This document shows positions 8,125 to 17,064 of a stretch of DNA of 64,000 nucleotides, in pieces. The DNA comes from Streptomyces albospinus (GTDB taxonomy: Bacteria; Actinomycetota; Actinomycetes; Streptomycetales; Streptomycetaceae): contig NZ_BMRP01000010.1 of assembly GCF_014648695.1 (NCBI RefSeq), positions 104,229 through 168,228 on the forward strand, written 5' to 3'. The translations under genes were made by a program, and so were the position numbers. Position 1 is the first letter of the stretch, and the number at the start of each line of letters is the position of its first letter. Under the pieces are notes generated by a model, which was not told where the DNA came from, searched no databases, and worked only from the letters and a program-made list of their open reading frames with translations.

Positions 8125-9570
8125 ATGTCTAAGGTCCTCACCTCCCTTCCCGCCGGCGAGCGCGTCGGTATCGCCTTCTCCGGCGGCCTCGACACCTCCG
8201 TCGCGGTCGCGTGGATGCGCGACAAGGGCGCCATCCCGTGCACCTACACCGCCGACATCGGCCAGTACGACGAGCCCGACATCGCCTCGGTGCCCGGCCG
8301 CGCGAAGACCTACGGTGCCGAGATCGCGCGCCTGGTCGACTGCCGCGCGGCGCTGGTCGAGGAGGGACTGGCCGCGCTCACCTGCGGGGCGTTCCACATC
8401 CGCTCGGGCGGGCGTGCCTACTTCAACACCACGCCGCTCGGCCGCGCCGTCACGGGCACCCTCCTGGTCCGGGCGATGCTTGAGGACGACGTGCAGATCT
8501 GGGGTGACGGCTCGACCTTCAAGGGCAACGACATCGAGCGGTTCTACCGGTACGGCCTGCTCGCCAACCCGCAGCTGCGGATCTACAAGCCTTGGCTGGA
8601 CGCGGACTTCGTGGCCGAGCTCGGTGGCCGCAAGGAAATGTCGGAGTGGCTTCTCGCCCACGACCTGCCCTACCGCGACAGCACCGAAAAGGCGTACTCC
8701 ACCGACGCCAACATCTGGGGTGCCACCCACGAGGCCAAGACCCTGGAGCACCTGGACACCGGTGTGGAGACCGTGGAGCCGATCATGGGCGTGCGGTTCT
8801 GGGACCCCGAGGTCGAGATCCTCACCGAGGACGTGACGATCGCCTTCGACCAGGGCCGCCCGGTGAAGGTCAACGGCAAGGAGTTCGTCTCCCCCGTGGA
8901 CCTGGTCATGGAGGCGAACGCCATCGGCGGTCGGCACGGCATGGGCATGTCGGACCAGATCGAGAACCGGATCATCGAGGCCAAGAGCCGCGGCATCTAC
9001 GAGGCGCCCGGCATGGCCCTGCTGCACGCGGCGTACGAGCGCCTGGTCAACGCGATCCACAACGAGGACACCCTCGCCCAGTACCACAACGAGGGACGGC
9101 GCCTCGGCCGGCTGATGTACGAGGGCCGCTGGCTGGATCCGCAGGCGCTGATGGTGCGCGAGTCCTTGCAGCGCTGGGTCGGCGCGGCCGTCACCGGCGA
9201 GGTGACGCTGCGGCTGCGGCGCGGTGAGGACTACTCGATCCTCGACACCACGGGCCCGGCGTTCAGCTACCACCCGGACAAGCTGTCCATGGAGCGCACC
9301 GAGGACTCGGCGTTCGGCCCGGTGGACCGGATCGGCCAGCTCACCATGCGCAACCTCGACATCGCCGACTCGCGCGCCAAGCTGGAACAGTACGCCGGCC
9401 TCGGCCTGATCGGCACCGCCAACCCCGCCATCGGTGCCGCCCAGGCGGCGGCGACCGGGCTGATCGGCAGCATGCCGGAGGGCGGCGCGGAGGCCATCGC
9501 CTCCCGCGGCGAGGTCTCCGCCGACGACGAGATGCTGGACCGCGCCGCGATGGAGTTCGGCACGGACTGA
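8125..9570 (+). CDS. argG: Argininosuccinate synthase
   Basis: 481 residues. It ligates citrulline and aspartate with ATP to argininosuccinate, the penultimate step of arginine synthesis, in the cytosol. The N-terminal ATP pyrophosphatase P-loop is FSGGLDTSVAV (about 18-28). Further family signatures include the citrulline/aspartate-binding region (TYTADIGQYDEPDI) and the long C-terminal domain. The length fits the longer ArgG type found in E. coli and many actinomycetes rather than the ~400-residue type. The start is the ATG after the promoter; an upstream GTG at 8110 would lie inside the -10 region. It stands alone, followed by a strong hairpin. It is a housekeeping gene, intact, in an otherwise accessory neighbourhood. 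Confidence 0.97.
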   Translation: MSKVLTSLPAGERVGIAFSGGLDTSVAVAWMRDKGAIPCTYTADIGQYDEPDIASVPGRAKTYGAEIARLVDCRAALVEEGLAALTCGAFHIRSGGRAYFNTTPLGRAVTGTLLVRAMLEDDVQIWGDGSTFKGNDIERFYRYGLLANPQLRIYKPWLDADFVAELGGRKEMSEWLLAHDLPYRDSTEKAYSTDANIWGATHEAKTLEHLDTGVETVEPIMGVRFWDPEVEILTEDVTIAFDQGRPVKVNGKEFVSPVDLVMEANAIGGRHGMGMSDQIENRIIEAKSRGIYEAPGMALLHAAYERLVNAIHNEDTLAQYHNEGRRLGRLMYEGRWLDPQALMVRESLQRWVGAAVTGEVTLRLRRGEDYSILDTTGPAFSYHPDKLSMERTEDSAFGPVDRIGQLTMRNLDIADSRAKLEQYAGLGLIGTANPAIGAAQAAATGLIGSMPEGGAEAIASRGEVSADDEMLDRAAMEFGTD

Positions 9571-9623
9571 CCAGCCTCGTCGAGCGGAAGGCTCGGCACC
9601 CCGAGGGTGATGCACCACCGGAA

Positions 9624-9658
9624 AGGCCGGCCCGGCGCCAGCGGCGCCGAGCCGGCCT
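9624..9658 (+). terminator. Terminator hairpin after argG
   Basis: The arms AGGCCGGC...GGCGCC and GGCGCC...GCCGGCCT form a near-perfect GC stem about 55 bp after the argG stop, followed by tcttcc. Confidence 0.7.
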
Positions 9659-9894
9659 CTTCCGCTGCCCAGGCTGGTAGCCAGGAGGAGGCGCAGGCAC
9701 CGTCGCACCGACAGTGTCCGAGGCAAGGCTCAGTGGGCCGCGTCGCTGTGGCGCTCGGAGTCCTGCACGAGGCGCGCGACGAGCGGGCGGACACCGGCGG
9801 CATCCGATGGCGAAAGGCCCGTGTCCGAGCCGGTGGACCTGCGCACCCAACTCGCCTGATCTTCCCGCCCGATGCATTCAACCGCTCGATGCAC

Positions 9895-10422
9895 TCAATG
9901 CAGTTGTGCCTTGGCGACCACGATGATGAGGCCCAGCACCAGGTTGACGGCGCCCGAGATCACCACCAGGCGCAGGGAGGCGCCGGCGCGGATGGCGGCC
10001 GTGCTCGCCCAGCCGATCTGCTCGGCCACGGCGACGGACAGCGCGAACCACGCGGTGCCTGCCAGCCCCAGCCCCAGCAGCGGACTGACCGCCACGGCGA
10101 CGGCCGGCGACGCCGCCGCTTGGACGATCGGCCACTCATCCCTCGCCACGCGCCTGACCATCGCCCACGTCAGATGCCGGTACGACGCCAGGTCGCCGAC
10201 GAGGCGGGCGTAGACGTGCGCTGCCCAGAACACCAGCCCGGTGACGAGCAGCAGCAGGACGAGCCCGACCCGGGGAAACGGTCCGAACGTGGCGGTGCCG
10301 GCCACGACGGACGCGGCCAAGAGGGAGCCGTAGACCGCGCCCGTGTAATTGCCACCCGGCTGCTCCGGCCGCGGTTGCCCCTCGTCGTCCGCCCGGTCGC
10401 CGGCGTTGCTGTGATCCGCCAT
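9895..10422 (-). CDS. Hypothetical membrane protein
   Basis: 175 residues from the ATG at 10422. After a polar N-terminus of about 30 residues there are four probable membrane helices, two early (AVYGSLLAASVVAGTATFG; VGLVLLLLVTGLVFWAAHVY) and two late (AVAVSPLLGLGLAGTAWFAL; LVVISGAVNLVLGLIIVVAK). Similar short four-helix proteins are widespread in Streptomyces, without known function. It is monocistronic. The gene ends about 325 bp downstream of argG on the opposite strand, and that spacer holds only the argG terminator. Confidence 0.75.
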   Translation of the reverse strand: MADHSNAGDRADDEGQPRPEQPGGNYTGAVYGSLLAASVVAGTATFGPFPRVGLVLLLLVTGLVFWAAHVYARLVGDLASYRHLTWAMVRRVARDEWPIVQAAASPAVAVAVSPLLGLGLAGTAWFALSVAVAEQIGWASTAAIRAGASLRLVVISGAVNLVLGLIIVVAKAQLH

Positions 10423-10587
10423 GCCTTCAGGATCGCCGGGGGCGCGCCGGCTCGCACTGCGCACCGGCACCTGACCCCGGCCGACATCGGCATCGCCGAC
10501 ACCACCGTCCGCACGACACCGGCATCAGCCTCCGACGGAATGCCCGCCCGAGCGGAATGTCTGCGTCCACCGAATGCCTGGGGACTC

Positions 10588-11109
10588 CTACGGCCGGTAG
10601 AGGGCCTTGGCGCGCGTCAGGTCGACCGGCCCGTCCTGGGGAATGGGCAGGAAGTAGTCCACCTGCCATGCCTGTGTGCTGCGGGCCTGACGGTTCGTCG
10701 TCGTCACCCACGGCGGATAGACGCGGAACGCGCGCTTCCCGCCAGAGCCGTGCCTGGACACGATGTTCCGATCGCACAGCACGTCCTGCGGGAACACGAA
10801 CTGCCCGAACCCGTCGCCGTCGCGGCTGCTGACGACAAAGAGGTCGACGGCGTCATCGACATCGAACGGCCGGATGGGGCCCTCGGTGGACCTCTGCCAC
10901 ACGGTGACGAACTGGCCGACCTTCGTAGGGGTCGTTTTGGCCACCCGGAACCTTGCCGAGCGACCATCCACCGTGAACGCATGAGCTACGTACTCGGCAC
11001 CTTCCGCCTCGGCCACCGGCGGTGAGCAGTCGAGCCCACCCGGTTCGTACACCCGCGTTTTCGCCGCCAGCAGGTCACCGTGCACAGCCCAGGTCTCGTT
11101 CGTCGCCAC
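10588..11109 (-). CDS. MepB family protein
   Basis: 173 residues. Two signature blocks are clear: FRVAKTTPTKVGQFVTVWQR (about 54-73) and GQFVFPQDVLCDRNIVSRHG, continuing GGKRAFRVYPPWVTTTNRQA (about 101-142), ending QAWQVDYFLPI. These match the MepB protein encoded beside the staphylococcal MepR/MepA multidrug locus, whose biochemical role is unknown. No MATE transporter or MarR regulator sits here, so the name is by sequence only. The gene is monocistronic. Confidence 0.88.
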   Translation of the reverse strand: MATNETWAVHGDLLAAKTRVYEPGGLDCSPPVAEAEGAEYVAHAFTVDGRSARFRVAKTTPTKVGQFVTVWQRSTEGPIRPFDVDDAVDLFVVSSRDGDGFGQFVFPQDVLCDRNIVSRHGSGGKRAFRVYPPWVTTTNRQARSTQAWQVDYFLPIPQDGPVDLTRAKALYRP

Positions 11110-11533
11110 GCCCCAATCCTGCCATCAACGCCCACCCTCCCTGACGCGGCCACCGCTTGGCAGGCTCCAGGCAGTGACGCCCGCCTGCGAGCCGCCCGCC
11201 TGCGAGCCGCCCGCCTGCGAGCCGCCCGGCGGAGCGGCGCGCAGGCGGGAAGTTCACCGGGCTCGGTGAGGTTCCGGCGGCCGGGTACCGATGCCGCCTG
11301 CTGCCCGGTCCGGTCCGGCACGAAGGCACACGCGAGGACGGAGCCGATCACCTGGCCGCCGCGGCAGCGCGAAATGAGACGGAGCCGGTCATCCGCACGG
11401 TGACACGAGCCGGCGCCCTACTGCCGACCGAACACTGACCCCGGAGCAACCCACACGGAACCCTGCACGCGCCGCGCCAAGGGCTGCCGCGTGCCCGGCC
11501 CGGTCGCCTGGCTCCCGGCTTGCGGGGCGGCGG
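11110..11533. other. Intergenic region with a 15-bp tandem repeat
   Basis: 424 bp between MepB and the MocR regulator. Apart from three exact copies of CCCGCCTGCGAGCCG (11180-11224) I see no gene or hairpin of note. Confidence 0.5.
11180..11224. repeat. 15-bp tandem repeat, three exact copies
   Basis: CCCGCCTGCGAGCCG repeats three times head to tail upstream of the MepB start; the unit is a multiple of three. Confidence 0.85.
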
Positions 11534-12952
11534 TCATTGCGGTGGTTCCGCGTCCATGATGCGGGCGAGGGCTGCCATGGCCCGGTCGATGCCGTGCGGA
11601 GTGATGTTGCCGTAGCCGATCACCAGGGAACGGGCCGGTTTGCCGGGGGCCAGGTGGTAGCGGGTGACGGAGTCGAGGGCGATGCCGTCGGTGGCCGCTC
11701 GTCGGACAAGACCGTTGCCGTCATGACCGCCGAGAAGGGTGGCGAGAGTCTGCACTCCCGCCGGAACGCCGGTCAGGCGCAGCGGCACGTGATGGCGCGA
11801 GACGGCGGCTTCGAGTGCTTCCCGCTGCGCCTTGTAGCGGGACCGGGTCTGCCGGATGTGCCGGTCGTAGGCACCGCTGTTGATCATCTCGGTGAGGGCG
11901 AGTTGGTCCAGCGTGGCGGTGCCGTGGTCGGTCAGGAACTTGCCTGCGGTGAGCCGTCCGACGAGCTGGGGCGGGCTGACGAGCCAGCCCAGGCGCAGGG
12001 CCGGGGCGAGGGTCTTGCTGGTCGACCCGAGGTAGACGACGGAGTTGGGCGCCAGTCCTTGCAGCGCGCCGATCGCTCGGCGATCGAAGCGGAATTCGCC
12101 GTCGTAGTCGTCTTCCAGCACGAGGGCGCCGGCGCGGCCTGCCCAGGCCAGCAGCGCCTCGCGGCGGTGCGACGCCAGCACCGCTCCGGTCGGGAACTGG
12201 TGCGCGGGAGTGGTCAGTACGGCATCGACTCCGTGGTCGGGAAGCGCCGTCACGACCAGCCCGTCGGCGTCGACCGGTACCGGCAGGGGCGTCAGACCGG
12301 CATGGCGGACGATGCGAGCCCGGTGGGGCAGGCCGGGGTCTTCCAGGGCCACGGTTCGGGCGCCGCCTGCGCGCAGGGTGCGGCAGAGCAGGTCCAGCCC
12401 CTGGGTGAACCCGGCACAGATCAGGGTGGTTGCGGGGGTGGCGGCCACGCCACGTACGCGGTTGAGGTAGGCGGCGACCGCCTCGCGCAAGCGGGAATGC
12501 CCGGCCGCCTGCGGGTATCCGAGGTCCGCGTCACAGGCACCGGTGAGGGCGGACAGCCAAGCGCGCCGCCACTGCTGGCGGGGAAAGTGGGCAAGTGACG
12601 GGACTCCTGGCCGCAAGTCCCAGCGCAGCGGGGGAAGTTCGGCCGAACCGTTCGAAGTCCGTGCGGAATCGGTAGGTGTGGCCAGGTCGGAGACCCAGGC
12701 GCCGGAGCCTGCGCGGGCGGTCAGATACCCCTCGGCGGTGAGCTGGTCGTAGACGTCGACCACGAGGCGCCGGGACACGCCCAGGTCGGCGGCGAGGACC
12801 CTGCTGGCGGGCAGCCGCTGGCCGGACGCCAGGCGCCCGGCGCGGACCGCGTGGCGCAGAGCGGACTCCAACTGGCCCCGCAGCGGCGTGCCTGCCTCGG
12901 GTGACAGCGCGACCAGAAGCTCCGGACCACAAGTGGTACCCGAATCAGCCAT
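11534..12952 (-). CDS. MocR/PdxR-type regulator (GntR HTH fused to aminotransferase fold)
   Basis: 472 residues. The N-terminal GntR winged helix spans about 20-90 (RLPASRVLAADLGVSRRLVV; LTAEGYLTARAGSGAWV). The rest has the class-I aminotransferase fold, with EDDYDGEFRFDR and the PLP-Lys motif GSTSKTLAPALRLGW. MocR proteins use PLP or an aldimine as effector and are transcription factors, not enzymes. It is divergent from the DoxX gene at 13201 across a 248-bp spacer and may control it; PdxR members regulate PLP synthesis, but no pdx gene is present here. It is intact. Confidence 0.9.
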   Translation of the reverse strand: MADSGTTCGPELLVALSPEAGTPLRGQLESALRHAVRAGRLASGQRLPASRVLAADLGVSRRLVVDVYDQLTAEGYLTARAGSGAWVSDLATPTDSARTSNGSAELPPLRWDLRPGVPSLAHFPRQQWRRAWLSALTGACDADLGYPQAAGHSRLREAVAAYLNRVRGVAATPATTLICAGFTQGLDLLCRTLRAGGARTVALEDPGLPHRARIVRHAGLTPLPVPVDADGLVVTALPDHGVDAVLTTPAHQFPTGAVLASHRREALLAWAGRAGALVLEDDYDGEFRFDRRAIGALQGLAPNSVVYLGSTSKTLAPALRLGWLVSPPQLVGRLTAGKFLTDHGTATLDQLALTEMINSGAYDRHIRQTRSRYKAQREALEAAVSRHHVPLRLTGVPAGVQTLATLLGGHDGNGLVRRAATDGIALDSVTRYHLAPGKPARSLVIGYGNITPHGIDRAMAALARIMDAEPPQ

Positions 12953-13200
12953 GGAAGTGGACCCTACCCGGGCTCCGCTTCGCGCCTACCGTGGCCCCTG
13001 CGAACCTCGGCGGCCGACCGGTCCACCGCCCAACTCCGGTGCCGAGAGGGCCAGAAGAGCAACACCGCGGGTCAGGCTGCTCTCGTCCGCCGCCGCAGAC
13101 GTACTGCGCAGCACCGGAACGGGCACACTGCACGGCCCGAGGACCGACCGGCCGCACTCGCCCCCTACCCCCGCAACGGACGTAAAGGACAGACACACCC

Positions 13201-13776
13201 GTGGCCATGACCAAGTTGGACAACCTGCGGAAGCGGGCCCACCGTGCGGGCGGCAGCCCACGGGCGTGGGCGAGCGCCACCGTCCTCGCCCGCCTCGCCC
13301 TGGCGACCGGGTTCCTGTCGGCGGTCGCCGACAGATTCGGCCTGTGGGGCAAACCCGGATCCGGTAACGTCGGCTGGGGCACCTACGACCTCTACCTGGC
13401 CTACGTCCATGAACTCGCCCCCTACCTGCCGGGCGGGTTCGTCGACGCGGTGGGCGGGGTGGCAACCGCAGTCGAAGCGACCCTGGGAATCGCCCTGCTG
13501 CTCGGGGTGGCCGTACGGCTGTCGGCGTGGGCCAGTACGGGCGTACTGCTCACCTTCGCACTGTCGATGTTCCTCTTCTCCCACCCGGAGGCACCGTTCA
13601 GCGCCTCGGTGTTCAGCGCAGCGGCCCTCGCGCTGCTGCTGGCGCTGGCCCCCACCGGTGCCTACGCGCTCGCCCTGGACCGCAAGCTCGGGCTGGAGCG
13701 TTCCCACTCCGGTTCTCTGCCGCGGCCCCAGACCTGCACCTGCCGCACGGCGACCGCCCCGGAGCAGGGCCAGTGA
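13201..13776 (+). CDS. DoxX-family membrane protein
   Basis: 191 residues starting at GTG 13201, ten bases after AAAGGAC. Four hydrophobic helices fit the DoxX/DoxD fold (LARLALATGFLSAVADRFG; VDAVGGVATAVEATLGIALL; VLLTFALSMFLF; AALALLLALAPTGAYAL). DoxX proteins are small membrane subunits linked to quinone/thiosulfate chemistry or redox stress; the substrate is unknown. The C-terminus ends in a Cys-containing tail (QTCTCRTAT). It is divergent from the MocR regulator, its likely controller. Confidence 0.85.
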   Translation: MAMTKLDNLRKRAHRAGGSPRAWASATVLARLALATGFLSAVADRFGLWGKPGSGNVGWGTYDLYLAYVHELAPYLPGGFVDAVGGVATAVEATLGIALLLGVAVRLSAWASTGVLLTFALSMFLFSHPEAPFSASVFSAAALALLLALAPTGAYALALDRKLGLERSHSGSLPRPQTCTCRTATAPEQGQ

Positions 13777-13872
13777 GCCTCATGGACGCCGCAATCCTGG
13801 CGGCCGAGACCTGGAGTCCGACCTCTCCGATTCGGCCTCCTCCGGATCTCCTCACCAGGAGGTTGGGAGTGC

Positions 13873-13989
13873 GTGGTGGAGGCCCTGACCGAGCACAGGT
13901 CCGAGGTGAGCAAGGCGGGACGGTTCGATCCGGCGGCACTCAACCGCTACACGCGCAAGTACCACGTCGTCTACGAGGAGAGTGAGTAA
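13873..13989 (+). CDS. Small ORF (38 aa) with consensus ribosome binding site
   Basis: AGGAGG at 13857-13862 is followed after ten bases by GTG GTG. The frame reads to TAA at 13987-13989 and ends in FDPAALNRYTRKYHVVYEE plus a few residues, with G/C-rich third positions. I do not recognise a family. It could be a genuine small protein following the DoxX gene or the 3' remnant of a larger lost gene. Confidence 0.4.
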   Translation: MVEALTEHRSEVSKAGRFDPAALNRYTRKYHVVYEESE

Positions 13990-14092
13990 TACGAGGCCTT
14001 GACGGAGACCGGCCCGGTGAGGACTTGGGCTCGGGTGCTCGCTACTGTGACAGTGAAGCCCTCCGGGAAGACTGCGCAGCCATAATGAGCGC

Positions 14093-14332
14093 ATGTCGCT
14101 TCGGGGAACGGACGCCTACCAGGACCAGGGCTGGGAGCAGGACCAGGACTTCCCGGCACTCGTCCAACGGGCTGTGCGGGCGGCGCGCCGGCACGGGTTC
14201 GCATACTCCTGCCGCCCCGAACAAGGCCGCCTTCTCCGGGGGGTGGCTGTCCGGCCGCCCGTCCTCCTCACCGACCCTGCCGTCTATGCTCTGCTCACCG
14301 CCGGCGGCGCGGCCTTCCTCCTGCTGACCTGA
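14093..14332 (+). pseudogene. Truncated O-methyltransferase-like gene (N-terminal fragment)
   Basis: The first 49 residues (ending AARRHGFAYSCRPEQGRLL) resemble the start of small class-I SAM methyltransferases, where a GxGxG SAM loop should follow. Instead the frame enters unrelated sequence and stops after 79 residues. The SAM-binding core is missing, so this is a 5' remnant. Confidence 0.5.
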
Positions 14333-14441
14333 CCTGACATGACCTTCGCCTTCCCCTGCCGATCGGTCGCTGCCGCCACGGCACCCCGTCGCGCCGAGCG
14401 TGACAGGGAAGCGGGTGCGGTCCCCTCGGCGGCGCGGACGG

Positions 14442-15578
14442 TCAAGCTGGGCCGGGGCCGGCGGTGGCTGGGTGTCGGCGGGCGAGTTCGTGCCGGTGGT
14501 AATGGGCGAAGAAGCGGTGGAGCAGATCGTCGTCCATGGGGAAGTGGGAGCGCTCGGGGTGGGCGAGGACGCCTTGGGCGTTGTCGCGCCGGAAGTGCTG
14601 GTCGTGGGTGAGGTAGGCGCTGTAGAACTCGTCGAGCAGGTGGGCGAGGTGGAGGTCGGGGGTCCGGAGGTGTGCCGGGTCGCGGACGAGTTCGTGGTCG
14701 GGGATGCCCAACTGCCCGAAGATTGCACCGAGGGTGGCGCCTACGGTGGGCGGAGTCGGGTTGCTCAGGTGGAAGATGCGGTCCCGGGTGGTGGCATGGG
14801 CGATTTCCACCAGTTCGCGGGTGACATGGTCGACGGGCACGAGGTTGAGCTGTAGTTCCGGGTGGGCGAGTAGGCGGATGGGGTGGTGGCCGCCGTCGAG
14901 CGCGGGACGGAGGGTGTGGTGGAGGGCGATGCGGCGCATCATGCCGTAGACGCCGGAGTAGGGGCCGCCGCAGGCGAGGGTGGCATGGTGGCCGATGACC
15001 GCAGTGGGGCGGTAGATGCGGGTGGGCAGCGGGGCGTTCCGCACGATCCGCTCGGCGGCGGTCTTGCTGGCCTCGTAGCACTCGCGCGGTGTCGGCTCGG
15101 TGATGGGCTGTTCGGGGATCTCGCCTTGACGGTGGCCGGCGACATAGGCGGTGGAGACGTAATGGAACGCCTCGGCGCCCAGCCGGGTGGCCAGGGTGAC
15201 GGTGCGGCGGGTGCCGGCGGTGTTGGTGGCGAAGAGCCGGCGGCGGTTGGCCTGGCCGAAGGCGACCAGCGCGCCGACGTGCCAGAACCAGGTGGGGCCG
15301 GGGGTTCTCACCTGGGCCGGGTCGACGCCGAGGCCGGGTTGGGTGAGGTCGCCGGGGACGGCTGTGGCCACGCGCAGGGCCTGCGCAACGGTCTCGGCGT
15401 CGGTGCGGTATGCCTGAGCCGCTGTGGTGAGGGCGGCAGTCAGCCGGGTGTGCGGGTCGCTGTCTCCGGGGCGCACCAGGCAGATGATGTCGCGGGTGTC
15501 GGGGTGGGTGGCGAGTTCCAACACCAGGGCGGCGCCGATCAGGCCGGTCGCACCGGTGACAAGGTGCGTGTGTCTCAT
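14442..15578 (-). CDS. Stand-alone thioester reductase-like SDR (carrier-protein thioester release)
   Basis: 378 residues. The N-terminal Rossmann motif VTGATGLIG (GxxGxxG at 9-15) is followed by the extended-SDR catalytic set: Ser/Thr in HYVSTAYVAG (142-143) and Y168/K172 in YEASK. Fold and motifs match the thioester-reductase domains that end NRPS/PKS lines and reduce acyl-carrier-protein thioesters to aldehydes or alcohols with NAD(P)H. Here it is a discrete protein. Its ATG overlaps the ketosynthase stop by 4 bp (ATGA), and the set ACP-KS-reductase is one operon. Substrate unknown; an SDR epimerase acting on other substrates is the alternative. Confidence 0.82.
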   Translation of the reverse strand: MRHTHLVTGATGLIGAALVLELATHPDTRDIICLVRPGDSDPHTRLTAALTTAAQAYRTDAETVAQALRVATAVPGDLTQPGLGVDPAQVRTPGPTWFWHVGALVAFGQANRRRLFATNTAGTRRTVTLATRLGAEAFHYVSTAYVAGHRQGEIPEQPITEPTPRECYEASKTAAERIVRNAPLPTRIYRPTAVIGHHATLACGGPYSGVYGMMRRIALHHTLRPALDGGHHPIRLLAHPELQLNLVPVDHVTRELVEIAHATTRDRIFHLSNPTPPTVGATLGAIFGQLGIPDHELVRDPAHLRTPDLHLAHLLDEFYSAYLTHDQHFRRDNAQGVLAHPERSHFPMDDDLLHRFFAHYHRHELARRHPATAGPGPA

Positions 15579-16819
15579 GCTGGTGCTCCGGTGGAGGGTG
15601 CGGGGCGGAAGGCCAGAACGGCGTTGTGGCCGCCGAAACCCATGGAGGTGCTCAGGGCCAGCTCGATGGGTTGCCTGCGCGGCCGGCCGGTGACGAAGTC
15701 CACGTCGATGCCGGGGTCCGGGTGGTGGAGGTTGGCGGTGGGCGGGGCTGTGCGGTGGGCGACGGTCAGTACGGTCAGCGCCGCCTCGACAGCACCCGCA
15801 GCGCCCAGAAGGTGGCCGGTGACCCCCTTGGTGGAAGTGACCGATGCGCGCGGGCCGAGCAAGGCGGTCAGAGCGCGGGCCTCGGCCTGGTCGTTGAGCG
15901 GGGTGCCGGTGCCATGGGCGTTGACGTGATCGACATCCCGCGGGGCGGCCTGTGCCTGTCCGAGGGCCTGGCGGATGGCTTGAGTGAACGCGGTGGCGGC
16001 GGGGTCGGGAGCCACGGGGTGATGTGCGTCGGTGGCGGTGCCGTATCCGACCAGCGTCGCATGGCCGCGCACGCCGCGTGTCCGTGCGTCCTCGGCGCGT
16101 TCCAGGACGAGGATCCCGGCACCCTCCCCGAGGACGAAGCCGTCCCGGTCCACGTCGAAGGGGCGGCCGGCCGCGGCCGGATCGTCGCGGCGCCGGGACA
16201 GGACCCCCATGTTCGCGAACGCGGAGGCACACAGCCGCGTGACGACGGCCTCGGTCCCTCCGGCGATCGCGATGTCGCACGAGTGACTGTGCAGGAGTTG
16301 CGCGGCCAGGCCGATCGCGGTGGCGCCCGAGGCGCAGGCCGTGGAGACCTGAAGGCTGGGGCCGCGAGCATGGAGTGCGATGGCCAACTGACCGGCGACC
16401 ATGTTCGGCAGGTACACCGGCAGAGTGAGGGGGGAGACCAAGTCGGCGCCGTTGTGGGCGAGATGCAGCTGCTGAGCCTCGATGGTGGCCATGTCCCCGG
16501 CGCCGTTGCCCACCACGACCGCCACCCGCTCGCCCGCCCACCTCCCCGGCTGCAACGCCGCGTCCTCAACAGCCTCGTATGCGGCGGTCAGTGCGAACTG
16601 GGTGAAGCGGCCCAGTCGCCGCGCGCCCGCCACCCGCAGGTACCGACGCGACTCGTAACCGGGCACCCGACAGGAGAAGTCCACCGGCAAGCCGTGCAGC
16701 TCCGGGTCCACGGCCGCGGCCGGGACTGCGGAGCACACGCGCTCCCAGGTGGCCTTCGTGCCGATTCCGGCCGGGGTGACCAGTCCCAGACCGGTCACCA
16801 CGATCGGCGAGGTTCTCAC
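15575..16819 (-). CDS. FabF-type beta-ketoacyl-ACP synthase
   Basis: 414 residues from a GTG that overlaps the ACP stop (GTGA). The catalytic triad is complete: Cys162 in VSTACASGATA, His302 in NAHGTGTPLND, and His336 in TKGVTGHLLGAAG. Further KAS-II features are FDVDRDGFVLGEGAG and the C-terminal STSMGFGGHNAVLAF. The enzyme should condense an acyl starter with malonyl-ACP. It is not next to fabD/fabH/fabG, so it is not the primary fatty-acid KS. With its own ACP and a thioester reductase it likely builds a small ketoacyl or chain-extended product. Confidence 0.92.
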   Translation of the reverse strand: MRTSPIVVTGLGLVTPAGIGTKATWERVCSAVPAAAVDPELHGLPVDFSCRVPGYESRRYLRVAGARRLGRFTQFALTAAYEAVEDAALQPGRWAGERVAVVVGNGAGDMATIEAQQLHLAHNGADLVSPLTLPVYLPNMVAGQLAIALHARGPSLQVSTACASGATAIGLAAQLLHSHSCDIAIAGGTEAVVTRLCASAFANMGVLSRRRDDPAAAGRPFDVDRDGFVLGEGAGILVLERAEDARTRGVRGHATLVGYGTATDAHHPVAPDPAATAFTQAIRQALGQAQAAPRDVDHVNAHGTGTPLNDQAEARALTALLGPRASVTSTKGVTGHLLGAAGAVEAALTVLTVAHRTAPPTANLHHPDPGIDVDFVTGRPRRQPIELALSTSMGFGGHNAVLAFRPAPSTGAPA

Positions 16820-17064
16820 GGTCGAACCATCTGACCAGCAGCGACGTCCATCCGCCGGCACACCTCGCCCACGGTCATCTCCGTGCCCGCATCATTCTGC
16901 TCCAGCGCGAGGCGCCACCGCCTGTAGATGTTGGCGTGCAGCTCAAGGGCACCGAGGGAGTCGATGCCCAACTCACCCAGCGACGCTTCGGGCACGATCT
17001 CCTGTTCGTCGACCTCGAACACCTCCACCAGCAGCACGACCAGCCGCTCACGGGACGACGCCAT
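16816..17064 (-). CDS. Acyl carrier protein
   Basis: 82 residues. Phosphopantetheine attachment is at Ser36 in LGELGIDSLGALEL. Helix I (RLVVLLVEVFEV) and the C-terminal helix are as expected for a discrete ACP. A GGAGG seven bases before the ATG at 17064 marks it as the first gene of the operon; its stop overlaps the KS start. The loop between helices II and III (RRWRLALEQNDAGTEM) is unlike FabC/AcpP, supporting a specialised partner of the adjacent KS and reductase. Confidence 0.9.
   Translation of the reverse strand: MASSRERLVVLLVEVFEVDEQEIVPEASLGELGIDSLGALELHANIYRRWRLALEQNDAGTEMTVGEVCRRMDVAAGQMVRP

Noticed and set aside
14442..16541. A 699-residue frame extending the thioester reductase upstream
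   Set aside because: The extension is antiphase to the intact ketosynthase gene; the true ATG overlaps the KS stop.
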